In this document: piece by piece, positions 1-8,046 of the stretch
Position numbering within the stretch: position 1 is the stretch's first letter
How the letters are laid out: every line of letters starts with the position of its first letter
The notes under the pieces: generated by a model
What the model was told of the DNA's origin: nothing
The model's input: only the letters and a program-made list of their open reading frames with translations
Database searches by the model: none
Translations under genes and position numbers: made by a program
Origin: UBA8949 sp942493365
GTDB lineage: Bacteria > Bacillota > Clostridia > Saccharofermentanales > UBA5734
Length of the DNA: 64,000 nt
Assembly (NCBI GenBank): GCA_942493365.1
Contig: OW818697.1
Coordinates: forward strand, 806,001-870,000
Direction: 5' to 3'

Positions 1-19
1 GCAAAGCGCGGAGGTCTGT

Positions 20-856
20 ATGCCCGAACTGCCTGAAGTCGAAACCGTTCGTCGCAGCCTGCTGCCCAGCGTGGTCGGTTGTCTGATCGCACACACTGAG
101 ATTTTGACCCCGGGCGTGCTGATCAATGCCGGACTGCCGCTGACCGGTTGGCTGATCGACGGCATCGATCGCCGCGGCAAATATCTGATCTTTGCGCTGT
201 CAGGCAACGAACGGATGGCGCGGTTGATCGTTCATCTGCGCATGACCGGTCGTTTGTTGTTACAGGAAGAAGACCGGTTGCCGGAGAAGCATACCCATGT
301 GCGGTTCAGGCTGGAACCGACCGAAGGCGGCGGGCAAACGATCTGGCTGGTCTTTCATGATCCACGCCGATTTGGCCGCATCTGGCTGATCGAGGATGCT
401 GACGCCATGCAACCGCAAGGGCTGTGCCTGCTTGGCCCAGAACCGTTGGGAGAACACTTCGACGTCAAACACCTTGCTGAGGTGCTCGCGCGCCGCAAAA
501 GCAGTCTCAAGGCCGTTCTGCTCGATCAGAAGCTGATTGCCGGCTTGGGCAACATCTATGCCGACGAGGTGTTGTTTGCCAGCGAACTTAATCCGGCGCG
601 CGTGGCGTCCTCACTCAGCCCGATCGAAATAGACATGCTCACGACGGCGATCCGCGCCGTTCTCAGCCGCGCCATCGACTGCTGCGGCACCACCCTGCGC
701 GACTATGCCGATGGTTGGAACCGCAAGGGCACCTTTCAAGATTGCCTGATGGTCTACGGTCGCGGTGGTCAGCCCTGCCGAAACTGCGGCGCGACTATTC
801 TCAAAGCCAAAATGGCCGGACGAGGCACCTGTTGGTGTCCGGCGTGTCAAAAGTAA
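20..856 (+). CDS. mutM: Formamidopyrimidine-DNA glycosylase
   Basis: Base-excision repair enzyme that removes oxidised purines such as 8-oxoguanine and FapyG from DNA and nicks the abasic site. The 278-aa protein has the family length. The N-terminus MPELPEVET gives the catalytic Pro2 and Glu3, Lys54 lies in RRGKYLIF, and the helix-two-turn-helix region carries KLIAGLGNIYADE (about residues 168-180). A C-terminal zinc finger has Cys253, Cys256, Cys273 and Cys276. A GGAGGT ribosome site stands just before the ATG. In many Bacillota mutM follows polA; here the upstream gene is outside the window. A terminator hairpin begins in the stop codon, so transcription probably ends here, just before the insertion sequence. 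Confidence 0.97.
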   Translation: MPELPEVETVRRSLLPSVVGCLIAHTEILTPGVLINAGLPLTGWLIDGIDRRGKYLIFALSGNERMARLIVHLRMTGRLLLQEEDRLPEKHTHVRFRLEPTEGGGQTIWLVFHDPRRFGRIWLIEDADAMQPQGLCLLGPEPLGEHFDVKHLAEVLARRKSSLKAVLLDQKLIAGLGNIYADEVLFASELNPARVASSLSPIEIDMLTTAIRAVLSRAIDCCGTTLRDYADGWNRKGTFQDCLMVYGRGGQPCRNCGATILKAKMAGRGTCWCPACQK

Positions 857-877
857 AAATTGGCTTTGCCGATTTTT
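855..877 (+). terminator. Intrinsic terminator of mutM
   Basis: A ten-base-pair stem (855-864 with 868-877, one G-U pair) closes a TTT loop, and its 3' arm ends in five T. It starts inside the mutM TAA stop codon, so it fits a factor-independent terminator for mutM. Confidence 0.75.
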
Positions 878-924
878 ACAACGAAAAGCGAATAGCGAAA
901 AGCGAAAAACGTATGAATGCTTTA

Positions 925-2296
925 TGTTGTGTCAAGACATCGGTAAGTCTTTTGTGTCAGGACATAGGTGAGACACAAGACTCAGAGGTAAGTCCGAATA
1001 ACCTCATTCTAAATCGGTCAGAGGCTGAAAACAAGCGCTCTGTATATCCAAAAAGCCCAGGGGGAAATCCGCTAACCATGCGAGATATCCCCCTTCTATA
1101 TGAGGCTGTAAACCTATCGTCAAACCACGAAGGGCATAGCTAATCGAAACAACGATGCCGTCAACCGAGATCAACCCGTTGGAACGAACTTTTCTGGGCA
1201 GAAAGCCAAGCGGGTATTCGATGACATCGGGCTCGCCTTCGTATGCCCGGGGCGATGGGCAATAGACTTCGGCTGGCGTGAGCATGCCAAGTGCTTCGTG
1301 CGGACGGACCGTGTTGTATTCCTCGCGCCAAAAGTCCAGGGCATACTGGGTGGGGATAATGCCACCGGGAATTTTCTGCGACTGGACCTCGTTGGCCAGA
1401 TCGGCATGCATTCGTTCGTGTGACCCGTTTTGAGTTGGTGTTCCCGGATCTGTCCGGTCCGGAAGAATGCCGAGCGTAATCCACCAGCAACTCAGGGTTG
1501 AAAGTTGCAGAATGGCGTTGTGGTTGGCGAAGGGCGTTCCGTTGTCACTTCGAATGACTTTGGGTAGCCCGTATGTTCTAAACAGCCTGAGAAAGACTGA
1601 TTTCACGGCTTCGGTCGATGCGGTCGTCAGAAGCGTGACTGCAAGCAGGTATTTGGATTTTAGATCGCGAATCGTCAGAGGCAGACATTTTTCGCCACCA
1701 GACATCCACCAGCCTTTGAAATCGACCGTCCAGACATCGTTGGGCTGTTCTGGCTGAATATGCCGCCTTAGCCGATTGGCGTCAGGTACAGCCTTCTTGA
1801 TGCGTCGCTTTTTAAGCATATCCACCTTGCCCAGAACGCGATTGATGCTGCTCAGCGAAGGTGTGATTTCCTTCGGGTATGCCTTGGCATAAAGGACCGC
1901 AATCTTTTTGGCTCCCCAGGTCGGATGCGCACTGCGGATCTTGATCAGTCGGGTGATCGGGTCTTCACCCAACTCAGCGGGGCTGTTACGTGGCTTGCGA
2001 CTCAAATCGCTTAGCCCCGATAATCCACTCTGCAAGAAGCGCTTTTTCCATTTATGCCCTGTCTTTTCGCTGATGCCATACCCTGCACACAGCTCGCGGA
2101 AAGGCCTGTCCCGCTTGATGAAATCTTGGACAAAACTAGTTCGTTGTTCCATGACATTAGTCTCCTTCCAGCTCATTTGGCGCAGCCCTCCCTTCGAGTT
2201 CTGCCGCCATGTTACCATCCGGACTTACCTATGTCTTGAAACTTTTACTTACCCATGTCCTGAAACTATTACTTACCTATGTCTTGAAACTGGACA
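925..2296 (-). mobile_element. IS481-family insertion sequence
   Basis: Complete IS of about 1.37 kb with one transposase gene on the minus strand. Both ends start TGT when read inward. The unit TCARGACATMGGTRAG is found at 932-947 and 957-972 (a degenerate third at 975-992), and in inverted orientation at 2224-2239, 2248-2263 and 2272-2287, spaced 24-25 bp. These are likely transposase-binding sites. I see no clean target duplication (left flank TTTA, right flank TTAA). The insertion lies in the gap between mutM and the pot operon and does not break a visible gene. Confidence 0.85.
1004..2152 (-). CDS. IS481-family transposase (DDE integrase core)
   Basis: Transposase of the surrounding insertion sequence. 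An N-terminal helix-turn-helix (ELCAGYGISEKTGHKWKKRF) is followed by the integrase core: first Asp in DVWTVDFKGWW, second Asp in VIRSDNGTPF, Glu in QNGSHERMH, then RPHEALG. The motifs are intact and no frameshift is seen, so the enzyme may be active. The start at 2152 is chosen because AAGGAG lies nine bases upstream; in-frame ATGs at 2176 (MSWKET) and 2218 are alternatives. The 382-aa length suits the family. Confidence 0.9.
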   Translation of the reverse strand: MEQRTSFVQDFIKRDRPFRELCAGYGISEKTGHKWKKRFLQSGLSGLSDLSRKPRNSPAELGEDPITRLIKIRSAHPTWGAKKIAVLYAKAYPKEITPSLSSINRVLGKVDMLKKRRIKKAVPDANRLRRHIQPEQPNDVWTVDFKGWWMSGGEKCLPLTIRDLKSKYLLAVTLLTTASTEAVKSVFLRLFRTYGLPKVIRSDNGTPFANHNAILQLSTLSCWWITLGILPDRTDPGTPTQNGSHERMHADLANEVQSQKIPGGIIPTQYALDFWREEYNTVRPHEALGMLTPAEVYCPSPRAYEGEPDVIEYPLGFLPRKVRSNGLISVDGIVVSISYALRGLTIGLQPHIEGGYLAWLADFPLGFLDIQSACFQPLTDLE

Positions 2297-2305
2297 TTAA
2301 ACATT

Positions 2306-2342
2306 AATCGGGCCTGCGGCAAATGCTACAAGCCCGATTTTT
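2306..2342 (+). terminator. Probable intrinsic terminator right of the IS
   Basis: Eight-base-pair stem AATCGGGC (2306-2313) with GCCCGATT (2332-2339), an 18-base loop and a T5 run on the plus strand. It lies between the IS end and potD. The plus-strand T run suggests it blocks rightward transcription toward the convergent pot operon; on the minus strand the U run is poor. Confidence 0.5.
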
Positions 2343-2395
2343 GTGTCTAGGATTACACATCCGAAACTGTTCGTTGTTAGTTTTTCGTTGTTCGT

Positions 2396-3544
2396 TTAGT
2401 TCGCTAGAATCTCCTGCCAGATGGCCACATAAGTTGAATCAATTTCTTGACTTGAATAGTAAACCTCGAGCGTCTTGATGAGAGCGGTATCGGGATAATA
2501 GCTGGTGTTGCCGGTAATTTCCGAGGGCAGCTCGTCAAGAACGGTTGTATGCGGCGAGGAGTAGCCGACATAGACGGCGTTCATCAGGGCGATTTCAGGG
2601 TTGTACATGAAGTTGATAAAGTCCATTGCGCCTTGCGGATTGGCGGCATTTTTGGGAATGCACATCATATCAACTGACATGTTTGAGCCTTCAGGCAGGG
2701 CATATTGAAGGGTTTGGGGGTCCAAACCGCCTTCTTCGAGACGCTGCTGACAGACCACATGATCGCCGGACCAGGCAACTCCGGCAACGAGTTCATCGCT
2801 GACAAACTTATCCTTCAATTCATCAATGCCGTAAAGCGGCTGAACGTTTTTGCGCTGATCGATCAGCATGGCTTTGGCTTCGCTCAACTGCTTTTCGTCG
2901 AGGGAATTCAGACTGTAGCCCAGATAATTGAGGGCGACGCCGATCGTCTCTCGCATGCTGCTGTACATGCCAATGCGATTTTTGTTTTGCGTGTCAAAAA
3001 GTACGCTCCAAACAGCGTTTGGGTCAGAGGATGTGATTGCTCCAAGTTCATCCTGGTTGTAGATCAGGCCGACCGTACAGTACATATAGGGCACGGCATA
3101 GACGGCGACTTTGGCGCTGATGGCGGGGTCGGCATCGTATTGCAGGGAGGCCAGCCGATCGTCGAGATATTTCGTCACGTTGGGCAATTTGTCAACATCC
3201 AATGGCTGCAGTTTGTCTTCTTTAATCAGTCGAGAAACCATATAATCCGACGGCACGATGAGATCGTAAGATTCGGTGCCCAACTTGGCGTACATCTTTT
3301 CGTTGTCGTCATAGGTCAGGTAATTGACTTGATACTGCGGATAGGCTGCTTCAAATTCAGCGATGACGTCTTTGATCACGTAGTCTTGTCCATACCAGGT
3401 GATGACATCCTCGGAATTGGCGATGTATTCACCCCAATTGTAGATGTTCAAAACGGTTTTGCCGTTGTTTGCCTGGCAGCCAGGCAGAATTGTCAGGAGC
3501 AGCAGGCTGGCAATCATGATCAGGGTGGTCAGCGTTTTTTTCAT
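2396..3544 (-). CDS. potD: Spermidine/putrescine ABC transporter substrate-binding lipoprotein
   Basis: Extracellular polyamine-binding lipoprotein that delivers substrate to PotBC. The signal peptide ends in the lipobox ILPGC, giving lipidated Cys23. The mature part begins with the PotD-typical VLNIYNWGEYI, followed by DLIVPSDYMVSRL and KNRIGMYSSMRET. It is 382 aa, a little longer than E. coli PotD. The ATG overlaps the potC stop by four bases (ATGA), so it is the last gene of the pot operon. An internal stretch after YNWGEYI (about residues 42-56, EDVITWYGQD) is unusual for PotD and may be a lineage-specific insertion. Polyamine identity (spermidine or putrescine) is not decided by the sequence. 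Confidence 0.95.
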   Translation of the reverse strand: MKKTLTTLIMIASLLLLTILPGCQANNGKTVLNIYNWGEYIANSEDVITWYGQDYVIKDVIAEFEAAYPQYQVNYLTYDDNEKMYAKLGTESYDLIVPSDYMVSRLIKEDKLQPLDVDKLPNVTKYLDDRLASLQYDADPAISAKVAVYAVPYMYCTVGLIYNQDELGAITSSDPNAVWSVLFDTQNKNRIGMYSSMRETIGVALNYLGYSLNSLDEKQLSEAKAMLIDQRKNVQPLYGIDELKDKFVSDELVAGVAWSGDHVVCQQRLEEGGLDPQTLQYALPEGSNMSVDMMCIPKNAANPQGAMDFINFMYNPEIALMNAVYVGYSSPHTTVLDELPSEITGNTSYYPDTALIKTLEVYYSSQEIDSTYVAIWQEILAN

Positions 3545-4341
3545 TGGGGGTTACCTCCGGTTTTTGTTTTTTTACGCGCATCGCGGTTGGAGCGGCTGTT
3601 GACGAGCAACAGCAGCACCAGAACGGTCAGGAACATCAAGGTGGAGAGGGCATTGATTTGTGGATTAACACTCTTTCGCGCCATGGAATAAATGGTGATG
3701 GCCAGTGTTTGGACTTGGCCGGCCGTAAAATAACTGATGACAAAGTCGTCGATGGAGAGGGTGAAAGTCAAAATCAGGGACGTGATGATGCCGGGCATAA
3801 TCTCGGGCATGATGACCTTGATGATGGCCTGACGTGGTTTGCAGCCGAGATCAAGCGCCGCTTCGTAAAGGTTGCGGTCGAGCTGCCGCAATTTGGGCGA
3901 AATCGACAATATTGCGTAGGGAATGTTAAAGGCGATGTGCGCCAGGAGTAGCGTGGCGAAACCGGTTTTCATCGAGATAAAGAAGAACAGCAGCATGAGC
4001 GAGATGCCGGTGACCAGGTCAGGTGTGATGTTGGGAATGTAGGTGACGCTCATGATCATGTTGCGTGAGCGCCGACGCATGGCGTTGAGGCCCAGACAGG
4101 TGACCGTGGCGATGAGGGTGGCGACAACAGCTGAAATAAGCGCGACAATCAACGTGACTTCAAGGGCGCTGAGGATGGCGTCGTTCTGAAACAATTTACG
4201 GTACCAGTCCAACGTGAAACCGCCCCAGATGGCGCGCGATCGTTCAGAGTTAAAAGAAAAAACGATCAGGACGACAACCGGCGCATAGAGAAAGATGAAG
4301 ATCAGGATCATGTAGATGTTCTTACTGATCTTGGCGATCAT
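3541..4341 (-). CDS. potC: Spermidine/putrescine ABC transporter permease PotC
   Basis: One of the two membrane subunits of the polyamine importer, 266 aa with about six transmembrane helices. The cytoplasmic EAA loop that contacts the ATPase is visible as EAALDLGCKPRQAIIKVIMP. The N-terminus IYMILIFIFLYAPVVVLIVFSF is typical of PotC. It overlaps potB upstream and potD downstream by four bases each, so the operon is translationally coupled. Confidence 0.95.
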   Translation of the reverse strand: MIAKISKNIYMILIFIFLYAPVVVLIVFSFNSERSRAIWGGFTLDWYRKLFQNDAILSALEVTLIVALISAVVATLIATVTCLGLNAMRRRSRNMIMSVTYIPNITPDLVTGISLMLLFFFISMKTGFATLLLAHIAFNIPYAILSISPKLRQLDRNLYEAALDLGCKPRQAIIKVIMPEIMPGIITSLILTFTLSIDDFVISYFTAGQVQTLAITIYSMARKSVNPQINALSTLMFLTVLVLLLLVNSRSNRDARKKTKTGGNPQ

Positions 4342-5243
4342 GTCAGCAGCCCTCCTTCGCTGTTTTCCTGTTCGTATCGCGTCAATGCCCGCATGCTGAT
4401 GAGCACGAAAGCCATCAGCAGGATCGACAGCGCTGAGCCGGTCATTTTTTCCGCGGTCAGCATGAACTGCTGTTCAATGGCATTGCCGATCAGCATGTAA
4501 CGACCACCGCCCAGCAGGTCGGGAATCAGAAAGGTCGTCATGGCCGGCATAAAGACCATGTTAATGCCGGACACGATGCCAGGCATGCTGAGCGGGAAAA
4601 TCACGCGGCGAAAGGTCTGGGAGCGGTTCGCCCCGAGGTCTTCGGCTGCTTCAATCAAACTGGGGCTGAGTTTGACCAGCACGGCGTGAATGGGCAGCAC
4701 CATAAAGGGAAGGTAGTTGTATACCATACCCAGGCCAATGCCGAAGTCATTATAAATGAATTGGCCAGGGGCGATGCCCAGGTAGGAGAGCATCGTATTG
4801 ATGATGCCCTTGGGTTCCAGCAGGGCCAGCCAGGCGTAGGTGCGCAGCAGGGCGTTCATCCACATTGGCATGACAAACAAGAACAACAGGAAATTGCTGC
4901 TGCCGCGCCGACGCTGTGAGCGTTTGGCCAGGATGTAGGCAGCAGGATAGCCGATCAGCAGGCAGATCAGGGTGCTGATCAGCGCGATCTCCAAAGATTT
5001 GGCAAAGACATTGACGTAGATCGGCACCTGAAGATCGACACCGAACTGAGAGGAGAGGCCGAAGAAATTAAGGGCAACGGTGCTTTTCATCGAAAAGACA
5101 TTCTGAAAGCCCGCCAGCGTAAAGGTCAGATGACCGGCTGCGTCATAGGTGGTGAAGGCGTAAAAAGCCACCAGCAGCAGTGGTACGACGGTGAAGACAA
5201 CCATCCAAAGGACATACGGATAGGCCAGTCGCTTCATCTTCAT
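4338..5243 (-). CDS. potB: Spermidine/putrescine ABC transporter permease PotB
   Basis: Second membrane subunit of the polyamine importer, about 301 aa, six predicted membrane helices. The EAA loop reads EAAEDLGANRSQTFRRVIFP. An upstream in-frame extension to 5357 exists but lies wholly inside potA, so the start is placed at ATG 5243 (MKMKRLAYPYVLW), one base after the potA stop. This spacing implies coupled translation. The C-terminus overlaps potC by four bases. Confidence 0.93.
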   Translation of the reverse strand: MKMKRLAYPYVLWMVVFTVVPLLLVAFYAFTTYDAAGHLTFTLAGFQNVFSMKSTVALNFFGLSSQFGVDLQVPIYVNVFAKSLEIALISTLICLLIGYPAAYILAKRSQRRRGSSNFLLFLFVMPMWMNALLRTYAWLALLEPKGIINTMLSYLGIAPGQFIYNDFGIGLGMVYNYLPFMVLPIHAVLVKLSPSLIEAAEDLGANRSQTFRRVIFPLSMPGIVSGINMVFMPAMTTFLIPDLLGGGRYMLIGNAIEQQFMLTAEKMTGSALSILLMAFVLISMRALTRYEQENSEGGLLT

Positions 5244-5244
5244 A

Positions 5245-6438
5245 CTACCAGACCGCCTCGTCGGAGTCTTGCTCCGGTTGATCCTCTTGCGCCGATTCGC
5301 GCACGCGATCGGGCGAATACTCGGATTTGCGCATGACATGGATTTCATCAGGATCAAAGGTCATGCCGATCTGACTGCCAGCAGTGGCACGGTCCGTGCT
5401 GTGCACCATCCACTCGCCCGAGTCGGTCTCGACCATCATTTCATAATGGACGCCCTTGAAGACAACCGACGTGACGGTGCCATTGACGGCATGCTCCGAG
5501 GGGGCGACGATCTGGATATCTTCCGGACGAATGACAACATCGACTGCTTCGTCCTCGAAGCGCTGATCCACGCAGACGAAGGTGCGACCGGCGAAGGTCA
5601 CCTCGCGGTCGCGAACCATGCGGCCCGGCAGGATGTTGCTTTCGCCGATGAAGTCGGCGACAAAGGCGTTGCGAGGCTCGTTGTAGATGTCAGTCGGCGT
5701 GCCGATCTGCTGAATGACGCCTTCCTTCATGACAATGATGTTGTCGGACATGGTCAGCGCTTCTTCCTGGTCATGGGTCACATAGACAAAGGTAATCCCC
5801 AGGCTGCGCTGCATGCTTTTGAGTTCGATCTGCATTTCCTTGCGCTTTTTGAGGTCCAGCGCGCCCAGCGGTTCGTCTAAAAGCAAGACCTGCGGCTTGA
5901 GGACGATCGCACGCGCGATGGCCACGCGCTGCATCTGGCCGCCGGACAGTTGGTCGATCCATCGATCGCCATAGCCCTCGAGATCGACCAGCTTGAGGGC
6001 CTGTTCGACCCGTTCGCTGACTTCGGTGCGAGGCAATTTCATAATGTTGAGCCCAAAGGCAATGTTATCGCTGACATTAAGGTGAGGAAACAGGGCGTAA
6101 CGCTGGAAGACGGTATTGACCTTGCGCTGGTAGGGCGGAATGTCGAGCAGGTTTTGGCCTTCGAACAGCACCTGCCCCGAGCTCGGCCGCTCAAAACCGG
6201 CCAGAACGCGCAGGGTGGTCGATTTGCCGCAGCCGCTGGGGCCGAGCAGGGTGATGAATTCGTTGTTGCGGATATAGAACGTCACATCTTTGAGCACATG
6301 GGCTTCGCCAAAGTATTTGTTGATGCCAACGACTTCGATGATGTGGGCAGAACCGGTTGAATCGGCCAGAACCTGTCGGGCGGGTCCGGTGGCCCGGTCG
6401 GACGGTACGGCCAATTTGCGCTTGGTATCTTGCTTCAT
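5245..6438 (-). CDS. potA: Spermidine/putrescine ABC transporter ATP-binding protein
   Basis: ATPase that powers PotBC. Walker A is GPSGCGKST, the Q-loop lies near VFQRYALFPHL, the signature is LSGGQMQRVAIARA, Walker B is VLLLDEPLGALD, and the switch His is in VYVTHDQEEALT. A C-terminal TOBE-like regulatory domain follows (about residues 280-370). At 397 aa it is longer than usual because of about 33 extra N-terminal residues before HIIEVVGINKYFG; an internal start cannot be excluded. It is the first transporter gene after the regulator, 18 bases downstream. Confidence 0.95.
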   Translation of the reverse strand: MKQDTKRKLAVPSDRATGPARQVLADSTGSAHIIEVVGINKYFGEAHVLKDVTFYIRNNEFITLLGPSGCGKSTTLRVLAGFERPSSGQVLFEGQNLLDIPPYQRKVNTVFQRYALFPHLNVSDNIAFGLNIMKLPRTEVSERVEQALKLVDLEGYGDRWIDQLSGGQMQRVAIARAIVLKPQVLLLDEPLGALDLKKRKEMQIELKSMQRSLGITFVYVTHDQEEALTMSDNIIVMKEGVIQQIGTPTDIYNEPRNAFVADFIGESNILPGRMVRDREVTFAGRTFVCVDQRFEDEAVDVVIRPEDIQIVAPSEHAVNGTVTSVVFKGVHYEMMVETDSGEWMVHSTDRATAGSQIGMTFDPDEIHVMRKSEYSPDRVRESAQEDQPEQDSDEAVW

Positions 6439-6456
6439 GCGACGGCTCCTCTTCGG

Positions 6457-6996
6457 TCAAAAACTGGGTGGTGACGATATCCAGAGAATTTTGGCGGTTC
6501 GTTTGCTGTTGTTGATCAGGGCGTGCGGCTCGTTGGGGTGAATGAGAAAACTGTCGCCTTTGCGGGCACGGAGCGTGCGGCTGCCGATGCGAATCAGGAT
6601 GGCGCCCTCAAGGACGTAGCCGAATTCTTCGCCCTCGTGCGGGTTGTCCGGATAGGTCGAACCGCCGGGGGCCAGGGTGACCAAGATCGGCTCCATCTCG
6701 TTTTTTTGCGCATTGGGGATCAGCCAGCAGATCGTACTGCCGGTTTCACTGTCGGTCTTGACGGCATAATCGTCTTCGGAAAAAACGAGTTTTTCATCGG
6801 CCGTTTCTTGAAAGAAGCTGGGCAGGCTGGTCCCGAGCGACTCCAGGATGTCACGCAGGGTGGCAATCGAGGGCGAGGTCATATTTCTTTCGAGCTGAGA
6901 GATAAAGCCTTTGGACAGTTCGCAGCGGTCGGCCAGTTCTTCCTGGGTCAGATTCGCCGCCTGACGGAGAAACTTGATCTTCTCGCCAATATTCAT
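6457..6996 (-). CDS. XRE-family regulator with C-terminal cupin domain (PuuR-like)
   Basis: A 179-aa transcription regulator with a helix-turn-helix (about residues 5-60, LTQEELADRCELSKGFISQL) and a C-terminal cupin domain (about 105-175, with PHEGEEFGYVLEGAI and IHPNEPHALIN) that should bind a small ligand. It is the first gene of the pot operon, 18 bases before potA. This arrangement is common for polyamine-responsive regulators, so it probably controls polyamine uptake and itself. A consensus promoter and three inverted half-sites lie directly upstream (7039-7104). The ligand is inferred from context, not seen. Confidence 0.9.
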   Translation of the reverse strand: MNIGEKIKFLRQAANLTQEELADRCELSKGFISQLERNMTSPSIATLRDILESLGTSLPSFFQETADEKLVFSEDDYAVKTDSETGSTICWLIPNAQKNEMEPILVTLAPGGSTYPDNPHEGEEFGYVLEGAILIRIGSRTLRARKGDSFLIHPNEPHALINNSKRTAKILWISSPPSF

Positions 6997-7038
6997 GCGA
7001 CGTCTCCTTCCAGCACAGCCGAGCTGTCAAACTATCAT

Positions 7039-7065
7039 TAAACCTGAAGTTTACTATTACTAAAC
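7039..7065. promoter_or_regulatory. Candidate operator of the pot regulator
   Basis: Three alternating half-sites: TAAAC (7039-7043), GTTTA (7049-7053), TAAAC (7061-7065). They sit between the -10 box and the start codon of the regulator gene, at and just after the expected transcription start, as in an autorepression site. Confidence 0.55.
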
Positions 7066-7075
7066 ACGTGAAATA

Positions 7076-7104
7076 ATTATACAAGTCGAGAAATCGCCTG
7101 TCAA
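7076..7104 (-). promoter_or_regulatory. Sigma70-type promoter of the regulator-potABCD operon
   Basis: On the minus strand the -35 box TTGACA (complement of 7099-7104) and the -10 box TATAAT (complement of 7076-7081) both match the consensus fully and are 17 bases apart. The predicted start near 7069 lies about 73 bases before the regulator ATG. Confidence 0.85.
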
Positions 7105-7195
7105 TTGGGTTTGGCGTTTTAGAAGTTGATTTTTTCAGCCGCAGGCCTTATCATTTCAGATAGGCTGCATAGCGTATAGTCCATGGGAGGAAACC

Positions 7196-8029
7196 ATGTC
7201 CGAAGATTCAACACAAATCAACCAGTTGCGTGAAAAAATAGCCAAAGCCCATCGGGTGGTGGTCAAGGTCGGCACGTCGACGATTACGTTTGACAATGGC
7301 CGTTTCAACCTGACCAATCTTGAAAATATCTGCCGGTCGCTGGCTAATCAAATGAACCAGGGTCGTGAAATTATCCTGGTCTCATCCGGCGCCATTGGGG
7401 TCGGCGTCGGTCGGCTGCGCCTCGAGCAAAAGCCACAGGCCATTCGCGAAAAGCAAGCTGTGGCCGCGGTTGGGCAATGCGAACTGATGAGCATGTACAG
7501 CCGACTGCTGTCGGATTTCAATTATGTGGTGGCGCAGATTCTGTTGACCAAGGACGATATCGATGACGAAGTGACCCGGGTCAATATTTGCAACACCTTC
7601 GAAGCCCTGATCGAAAAAGAAATCATTCCGGTGGTCAATGAAAATGACACCGTTTCGACCCGCGAAATCTACCACAACGGCACCTTTGGCGACAACGACA
7701 CCTTGTCGGCCATCGTCGCGTCTCTGATCAATGCCGACCTGCTGATCATTCTGTCAGACATCGATGGCCTCTACGACCGCGACCCGCGCGTTGCAGCTGA
7801 CGCTCGGCTGATCTCGACGGTGCAGGAGATCACCCAGGCGGTCGAAGACAGCGCCGGCGGCGAGGGCAGTCTGCGCGGCACCGGCGGTATGCGCAGCAAA
7901 ATCGTCGCCGCCCGCATCGCGACCAACGCCGGCATCGATACAGTCATTGCCAATGGCTCGACACCGCGCGTGATCGACGCCATCCTCAGCGGAAAAGAAA
8001 CAGGCACCCTCTTCAGGGCGCCTGTTTGA
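7196..8029 (+). CDS. proB: Glutamate 5-kinase (no PUA domain)
   Basis: First step of proline synthesis: phosphorylates L-glutamate to glutamate 5-phosphate in the cytoplasm. Amino-acid kinase motifs are clear: VVVKVGTSTITF, LVSSGAIGVGVGRL, NENDTVSTREI, FGDNDTLSAIVA, LSDIDGLYDRDPR and GTGGMRSKIVAARIA. At 277 aa the protein is only the kinase domain and lacks the roughly 100-aa C-terminal PUA domain of E. coli ProB; short forms are known in several Gram-positive lineages. GGGAGGAA precedes the ATG. proA is not a neighbour here. The last codons form a hairpin, see the terminator entry. Confidence 0.95.
   Translation: MSEDSTQINQLREKIAKAHRVVVKVGTSTITFDNGRFNLTNLENICRSLANQMNQGREIILVSSGAIGVGVGRLRLEQKPQAIREKQAVAAVGQCELMSMYSRLLSDFNYVVAQILLTKDDIDDEVTRVNICNTFEALIEKEIIPVVNENDTVSTREIYHNGTFGDNDTLSAIVASLINADLLIILSDIDGLYDRDPRVAADARLISTVQEITQAVEDSAGGEGSLRGTGGMRSKIVAARIATNAGIDTVIANGSTPRVIDAILSGKETGTLFRAPV
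7998..8027 (+). terminator. Hairpin overlapping the proB 3' end
   Basis: AAACAGGC and GCCTGTTT flank an inner CCCT/AGGG pairing with a CTTC loop and one A-C mismatch. The stem lies wholly inside the last proB codons, and only a short T run (TTT) follows the stem. It may terminate proB transcription against the convergent gene downstream. Confidence 0.45.
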
Positions 8030-8046
8030 TTAGAACAAGATATTGA

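Noticed and set aside
880..912. GCGAAAA-type repeated stretch after mutM, with a similar stretch in reverse near 2368-2402
   Set aside because: Units are irregular and simple in sequence; they may be fragments of one repeat split by the IS but this cannot be shown.
920..2302. Target-site duplication around the insertion sequence
   Set aside because: The left flank (TTTA) and right flank (TTAA) do not match beyond what is expected for AT-rich DNA, so no duplication is claimed.
2705..3691. Long open frame of 328 codons on the plus strand opposite potD and potC
   Set aside because: It is the complement of two well-conserved transporter genes, has no ribosome site and gives a low-complexity product without family motifs.
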